Shown piece by piece: positions 59,958 through 64,000 of a stretch of 64,000 nt of DNA (position 1 is its first letter; each line of letters opens with the position of its first letter). This DNA is from Neisseria meningitidis (GTDB lineage Bacteria; Pseudomonadota; Gammaproteobacteria; Burkholderiales; Neisseriaceae). Under the pieces are notes generated by a model. It saw nothing but the letters and a program-made list of their open reading frames with translations, did not search any database and had not been told where the DNA came from. Both the position numbers and the translations under genes were made by a program. The stretch is taken from positions 2,125,410-2,189,409 of the forward strand of contig OV299793.1 in NCBI GenBank assembly GCA_923184405.1, written 5' to 3'.

Positions 59958-60574
59958 ATGACCTTCCCGCCCTTGAAATCCCCGCTCAAATTCTACGCCG
60001 TCGTCCCCACCGCCGATTGGGTGGGGCGCATGGTCAAAGCAGGTGCCGACACGGTGCAACTGCGCTGCAAGACCCTGCACGGCGATGAATTGAAACGCGA
60101 AATCGCCCGCTGCGTCGCCGCCTGTCAAGGCAGCCGTACGCAGCTTTCATCAACGACCACTGGCGCGAGGCAATCGAAGCAGGCGCGTACGGCGTGCATC
60201 TCGGACAAGAAGACATGGACACCGCCGACCTTGCCGCCATCGCCGCCGCAGGTTTGCGCTTGGGTTTGAGTACGCACTCCGTTGCCGAACTCGACCGCGC
60301 CCTGTCCGTACACCCTAGCTACGTCGCCAGCGGCGCGATTTTCCCGACCACGACCAAGCAAATGCCCACCGCCCCGCAAGGCTTGGACAAACTGTGCGAG
60401 TATGTGAAACAGGCAGGCGGCACGCCCGTCGTCGCCATCGGCGGTATCGACTTGAACAACGCCCCAGCCGTACCCGCCACCGGCGTTTCCTCACTCGCCG
60501 CCGTCCGCGCCGTGACCGAAGCGGAAAATCCCGAAGCGGTGGTTAAAGCGTTTCAGGCTTTGTGGGATGGATAA
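59958..60574 (+). CDS. thiE: Thiamine-phosphate synthase ThiE (one single-base loss)
   Basis: Joins HMP-PP to thiazole phosphate. [39 protein letters not shown], then the T run at 60145-60147 is one short; [58 protein letters not shown] and [15 protein letters not shown] follow in the second frame. 205 residues. 20 bp after thiO. Confidence 0.92.
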
Positions 60575-60819
60575 AACCGAAAGAAGAAAATTCAATTTGC
60601 CGTGTCGGCAAAACTTAGCCCGTTATCGCAAACATACTTAACTTTAAATGTGGCATATCATCAAATTCCGTCATTTCCGCGCAAGCGGGAATCCGCCTTA
60701 AAACTTGAGAAACCATCATTTGAAAAACAGTTTCCGAATTTCAAAAATGGATTCCCGCCTGCGCAGGAATGACGGCAACCGACCGGTTGCGTATCAAAAA
60801 ATAAAGTAATTCGGCTAGA
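60575..60819. repeat. Intergenic region with two dRS3-like repeats
   Basis: ATTTCCGCGCAAGCGGGAAT (60672) and ATTCCCGCCTGCGCAGGAAT (60750) are dRS3 units around a short spacer. No gene seen. Confidence 0.65.
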
Positions 60820-60974
60820 TATAGTGGATTAACAAAAATCAGGACAAGGCGACGAAGCCGCAGACAGTACAAATAGTACGGAACCGATTCACTTGGTGCT
60901 TCAGCACCTTAGAGAATCGTTCTCTTTGAGCTAAGGCGAGGCAACGCCGTACTGGTTTTTGTTAATCCACTATA
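60820..60974. repeat. Correia element, full length
   Basis: 155 bp with TATAGTGGATTAAC and GTTAATCCACTATA ends, in the ATCAGGACAAGG-first orientation, 22 bp before thiS. Confidence 0.9.
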
Positions 60975-60996
60975 AATACAGAAACATCGAGAAACC

Positions 60997-61191
60997 ATGA
61001 ACATCATCTTAAACGGCGGACCCGCCGAACTTCACAGCACAAGCGTTGCCGACCTCATCGCCCAAACCGCGCCGCAAAAGCCCTTTGCCGTGGCGGTCAA
61101 CACCGTTTTCATCCCCAAAGGCGCGTATGCGGAAACGGTTTTAAACGAAAACGACAAAATCGATATCGTCCGCCCCGTCGTCGGCGGCTAG
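60997..61191 (+). CDS. thiS: Sulfur carrier protein ThiS
   Basis: Intact 64 codons, ubiquitin-like. [20 protein letters not shown]..., [31 protein letters not shown]. The terminal Gly-Gly is adenylated and thiocarboxylated to supply sulfur to ThiG. Confidence 0.94.
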   Translation: MNIILNGGPAELHSTSVADLIAQTAPQKPFAVAVNTVFIPKGAYAETVLNENDKIDIVRPVVGG

Positions 61192-61234
61192 GCAGTTTTG
61201 CCTTTTCAGACGACCCCTGTCCCCAAAACAACGT

Positions 61235-61390
61235 TATGGTGGATTAACTTTAAATCAGGACAAGGCGACGAAGCCGCAGACAGTACAAATAGTACGGAAC
61301 CGATTCACTTGGTGCTTCAGCACCTTAGAGAATCGTTCTCGTTGAGCTAAGGCGAGGCAACGCCGTACTGGTTTTTGTTAATCCACTATA
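61235..61390. repeat. Correia element, full length
   Basis: 156 bp with TATGGTGGATTAAC and GTTAATCCACTATA ends, in the same orientation as the copy at 60820-60974. It ends 14 bp before the thiG ATG. Confidence 0.9.
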
Positions 61391-61404
61391 CAAAGGAACC
61401 CATT

Positions 61405-62192
61405 ATGCTCACCCTATACGGAGAAACTTTCCCTTCACGGCTGCTGCTCGGCACGGCTGCCTACCCGACCCCTGAAATCCTCAAACAATCCATCCAAACC
61501 GCCCAGCCTGCGATGATTACCGTCTCGCTGCGCCGCGCGGGAAGCGGCGGCAGGCGCACGGTCAGGGGTTTTGGTCGCTGCTTCAAGAAACCGACGTTCC
61601 CGTCCTGCCGAACACGGCAGGCTGCCAAAGCGTGCAGGAAGCGGTAACGACGGCGCAAATGGCGCGCGAAGTGTTTGAAACCGATTGGATAAAATTGGAA
61701 CTCATCGGAGATGACGACACCTTGCAGCCGGATGTGTTCCAGCTTGTCGAAGCGGCGGAAATCCTGATTAAAGACGGCTTCAAAGTGCTGCCTTATTGCA
61801 CCGAAGACCTGATTGCCTGCCGCCGCCTGCTCGACGCGGGCTGTCAGGCGTTGATGCCGTGGGCGGCCCCGATCGGCACGGGTTTGGGCGCGGTTCACGC
61901 CTACGCGTTGAACGTCCTGCGCGAACGCCTGCCCGACACGCCGCTGATTATCGACGCGGGCTTGGGTTTGCCCTCACAGGCGGCACAAGTGATGGAATGG
62001 GGCTTTGACGGCGTGCTTTTGAATACCGCCGTTTCCCGCAGCGGCGATCCGGTCAATATGGCACGCGCCTTCGCACTCGCCGTCGAATCCGGACGGCTGG
62101 CATTTGAAGCCGGACTGGTCGAAGCACGCGACAAAGCGCAAGCCAGCACGCCGACAGTCGGACAACCGTTTTGGCATTCGGCGGAATATTGA
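61405..62192 (+). CDS. thiG: Thiazole synthase ThiG (one single-base loss)
   Basis: Condenses dehydroglycine, DXP and ThiS thiocarboxylate into thiazole phosphate. [38 protein letters not shown], then a lost G near 61552. [22 protein letters not shown], the Schiff-base lysine in [55 protein letters not shown] and the C-terminal [14 protein letters not shown] are clean. 262 residues. Confidence 0.92.
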
Positions 62193-62205
62193 AAAAGGCG
62201 GCAAA

Positions 62206-62234
62206 AATGCCGTCTGAACGGTTCAGACGGCATC
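62206..62234 (+). terminator. thiG terminator formed by inverted uptake sequences
   Basis: AAATGCCGTCTGAACG and GTTCAGACGGCAT hairpin after the thiG stop. Confidence 0.65.
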
Positions 62235-62743
62235 GCAGCCCAAAACGGCGGCGGTCTGAAACGGGCAAACCGCCATTCCCAAGCATCACGGCTCTGTCGG
62301 AAAAAATGGAAAAACTGGCCGGAAAACCTTGCCGCCCGTCCCGATGCCGCAACCAACGAAACACTCGGCCTCCACGGTGTGCAGGCTGCCGCGCAAGCCC
62401 TAAATACGGCAATAGAAGAAGCGTTTTGTTGTTGTTTGAATACACTTAAAAATACCTAAAGCCGTCCGTAAGCCTTCATCCGCAACGGTTTTACCGCTTT
62501 TGCATCCCCGAATCCACGCTCAAACACCCCCGAATAACAACCCTGTCCGCGCCAAATCGGACGGATGTTCAAACACGGCAGGCTTATTTCCGTCAGGCAC
62601 GAAGCCCTCAGCTATGCCTGCCGACCCCGATTTGTCCGACACAATGAAAGTTTGCCGACCCGAATCACAAACATCGGCGGACAGGTTAATTTGTTTATTT
62701 TTCATCGTATTACAAAAAATCCGCATTTATTTTTAAATTTTTA
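62235..62743. other. Gene remnant and AT-rich spacer
   Basis: At about 62300-62430 a frame reads LAARPDAATNETLGLHGVQAAA, which looks like the end of a lost gene that I cannot name. The rest up to nrrF has no recognisable gene. Confidence 0.4.
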
Positions 62744-62771
62744 TTGATAATTATTATTATTAGCGTATAAT
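62744..62771 (+). promoter_or_regulatory. nrrF promoter with overlapping Fur box
   Basis: TTGATA (62744-62749), 16-bp spacer, TATAAT (62766-62771). The spacer and -35 contain GATAATTATTATTATTAGC (62746-62764), a good Fur box. Fur with iron would cover the promoter. Confidence 0.82.
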
Positions 62772-62777
62772 CAAAAC

Positions 62778-62937
62778 CACTGGAAGTCGTCCATTCCGAA
62801 CCATTAAACACTGTATTCCCCCACAATCACTTTCACACTTGGAGTCGGCATATACGAGACATACATTCCCTTTTTATATATCAGATACTCAAAAACGAAA
62901 CGCCAAACCCACCTTCGCGGTGGGTTTGGCGTTTATC
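62778..62937 (+). ncRNA. nrrF: NrrF, iron-repressed small RNA
   Basis: About 160 nt without a coding frame, starting after a Fur-box promoter and ending in a strong terminator (AACGCCAAACCCACC hairpin, 62901-62937). Known NrrF has this size, this Fur control and this locus, upstream of a convergent hypothetical gene and birA. It acts with Hfq to lower succinate dehydrogenase mRNA when iron is scarce. Confidence 0.88.
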
Positions 62938-62952
62938 GTCCGGCTTTCGCGC

Positions 62953-63777
62953 CTATTTGCAAGACTTGAGGTTCAGTTTGCCGTATAGGGACGTGATTTT
63001 ACGAATTTCGTCCGCATCGGCGGCATTCACGCCGGTAAACAAAACCGTCATACGCGACACGCTCAAAGAATCGTCCTGCCTGTCGGCTTCGGCAAAGTGT
63101 TCGACAATATGCGCCCCGCCGAATCCGGCGCAGGCAATCCGGTTTTGCAGGGCTTGGGCGTTTTCCCGACTGTTGCCGACACCCAAACTCAATGCGCCGT
63201 CAAACGGTATGGGGTTGAAACCTTTGGCAGACAGCTCCGCCGCCTGATTTTCGGCATCGGCGGAAACGGGCAGGACGACGCGGTAGGTTTTGTCAGCAGG
63301 TTTGGCTTTGGCGGTGCGTTTTTCGACGCTCCTGCTGGCAACGTGCGACCATTTGCCCAAAAGCCCTTTGATGCGGTGGTAGTCGTCTTCGTCCATCGTG
63401 AGGCTTGCCTGCGCGGCGCATAAGGCATCCGCCGCGCCGTTTTCGCGTTCCGCCTGCGCCTTTTCGGCGGCGAGTTTTTCGCGGCGGGCTTTTTCCTCGC
63501 GCTGTTTTTTCTCCCTCAGATTTTTCTGTTCCGCTTCCTTTTTCAAGCGCAACTGCTCGGCCTGCTCTTCGGTCAGGATGTCGCCCGGTTTGAGCAGTGC
63601 CGCCGTATCCTCCACGGATGCCGCCGCATTGTCGGCGGCGGGCGTTGCAGGGGGCGTGTTTTCGACGGCCCGGTTTTCCGGCACGCCGCCCGTCGCTTTA
63701 ACAGCCAAATTATAGCCCACCGTGCCGCCGAATACGGCAACATTGAGTACCGCCAAAAGGGTGAAGAGCCATTTCAT
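62953..63777 (-). CDS. SPOR-like membrane-anchored protein
   Basis: Intact 274 codons from MKWLFTLLAVLNVAVFGGTVGYNLA (single N-terminal membrane anchor). Then a Pro/Ala-rich linker, a Lys/Glu-rich coiled coil (about residues 75-115) and a C-terminal SPOR-like fold (TYRVVLPVSADAENQAAELSAKGFN, NSRENAQALQNRIACAGFGGAHIVEHF). The layout is that of septal SPOR proteins that bind denuded peptidoglycan, such as FtsN. Immediately downstream of birA/coaX. Confidence 0.78.
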   Translation of the reverse strand: MKWLFTLLAVLNVAVFGGTVGYNLAVKATGGVPENRAVENTPPATPAADNAAASVEDTAALLKPGDILTEEQAEQLRLKKEAEQKNLREKKQREEKARREKLAAEKAQAERENGAADALCAAQASLTMDEDDYHRIKGLLGKWSHVASRSVEKRTAKAKPADKTYRVVLPVSADAENQAAELSAKGFNPIPFDGALSLGVGNSRENAQALQNRIACAGFGGAHIVEHFAEADRQDDSLSVSRMTVLFTGVNAADADEIRKITSLYGKLNLKSCK

Positions 63778-63889
63778 TAGAATTTCCTCAATGTTTGAAA
63801 CCCCGCCCGCCTGGGCGGCAGTCTGTCTTGCGGCAGAATCCGGACGGATTCGGACGGATACCGCCCCGTGTTGAAAAAGGGTGTATTTT

Positions 63890-64000
63890 TTAAGTATGTT
63901 CCGATTCCCCGCCTTCGGCGGCAATCAGGTTCAGCAGCCCGTGAATGACGAGGTTGTCCGCCACGCGCACGGTATTTTCCGCCAAAAATGCAGGCGGCAG
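63890..64000 (-). CDS. C-terminus of BirA/CoaX (biotin ligase and type III pantothenate kinase), partial
   Basis: The last 36 codons are in the window: [33 protein letters not shown] and stop. Asn-Leu-Val-Ile-His-Gly-Leu is the CoaX/Baf C-terminus. In Neisseria this domain is fused behind BirA. The rest lies beyond 64000. Confidence 0.7.

Overview
The window is chromosomal DNA of a Neisseria species close to N. meningitidis, N. gonorrhoeae and N. lactamica. The signs are dozens of GCCGTCTGAA uptake sequences (often as inverted pairs forming terminators), about a dozen Correia elements (TATAGTGGATTAAC ends), long arrays of 20-bp dRS3 repeats (neisserial intergenic mosaic elements), comE beside an rRNA operon, and the sRNA NrrF at its known locus. 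From memory, gene order follows the meningococcal order from an rRNA operon to birA/coaX, including porB next to thiC.

Layout: 1-1470, A-rich DNA without a gene and a decayed 5'-nucleotidase. 1470-2304, comP and comE. 2483-8000, a complete rRNA operon on the minus strand (promoter, 16S, tRNA-Ile, tRNA-Ala, 23S, 5S, terminator). 8140-12910, housekeeping genes on the minus strand (pseudouridine synthase, coaD, BI-1-like protein, yggX, rlmH, rsfS, nadD, carbonic anhydrase). 12939-20203, transporters and metabolism (thiP-like permease, gntP/gntK, thrB, ubiG, aromatic amino-acid permease). 20339-22379, gmhB, nlaB and a YgjP-type peptidase. 22740-28630, a repeat-rich island holding truA, mazEF and a ruined porB between two dRS3 arrays. 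28699-33028, thiC with a TPP riboswitch, initiator tRNA, a Nudix protein and an ABC ATPase. 33386-36590, ptsI, ptsH, PTS IIA and hpt. 36659-40093, DNA ligase, metallo-hydrolase and rmuC. 40429-43178, the cytochrome bc1 operon. 43301-51999, NIF3, a MetR-like regulator, rpsI-rplM, 6S RNA, zapA, gpsA, ppc and moeB/thiF. 52548-57215, slyX, an NhaC-type antiporter, prmC and tldD. 57441-62192, a second TPP riboswitch with cytX, thiO, thiE, thiS and thiG. 62744-64000, nrrF, a SPOR-like protein and the end of birA/coaX.

The dominant oddity is the number of broken reading frames. Most are single-base losses in short homopolymers and they hit genes that cannot be dispensable (rpsI, rplM, nadD, coaD, petB), as well as the acceptor stem of tRNA-Ala, so many are probably sequence errors. 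A second class (tyrP, cytX, porB, 5'-nucleotidase, DNA ligase) carries several stops plus many substitutions and looks like genuine decay. I therefore label singly broken housekeeping genes CDS and multiply damaged genes pseudogene.

Thiamine is the main metabolic theme: thiC and cytX each follow a TPP riboswitch, thiO/E/S/G make the thiazole half and join it to the pyrimidine, and an ABC permease and ATPase of the thiamine/iron type lie elsewhere in the window. I see no undescribed multi-gene system. The best candidates for new biology are an unannotated structured transcript near 52111-52208 and an altered CUGAGA core in the second TPP riboswitch.
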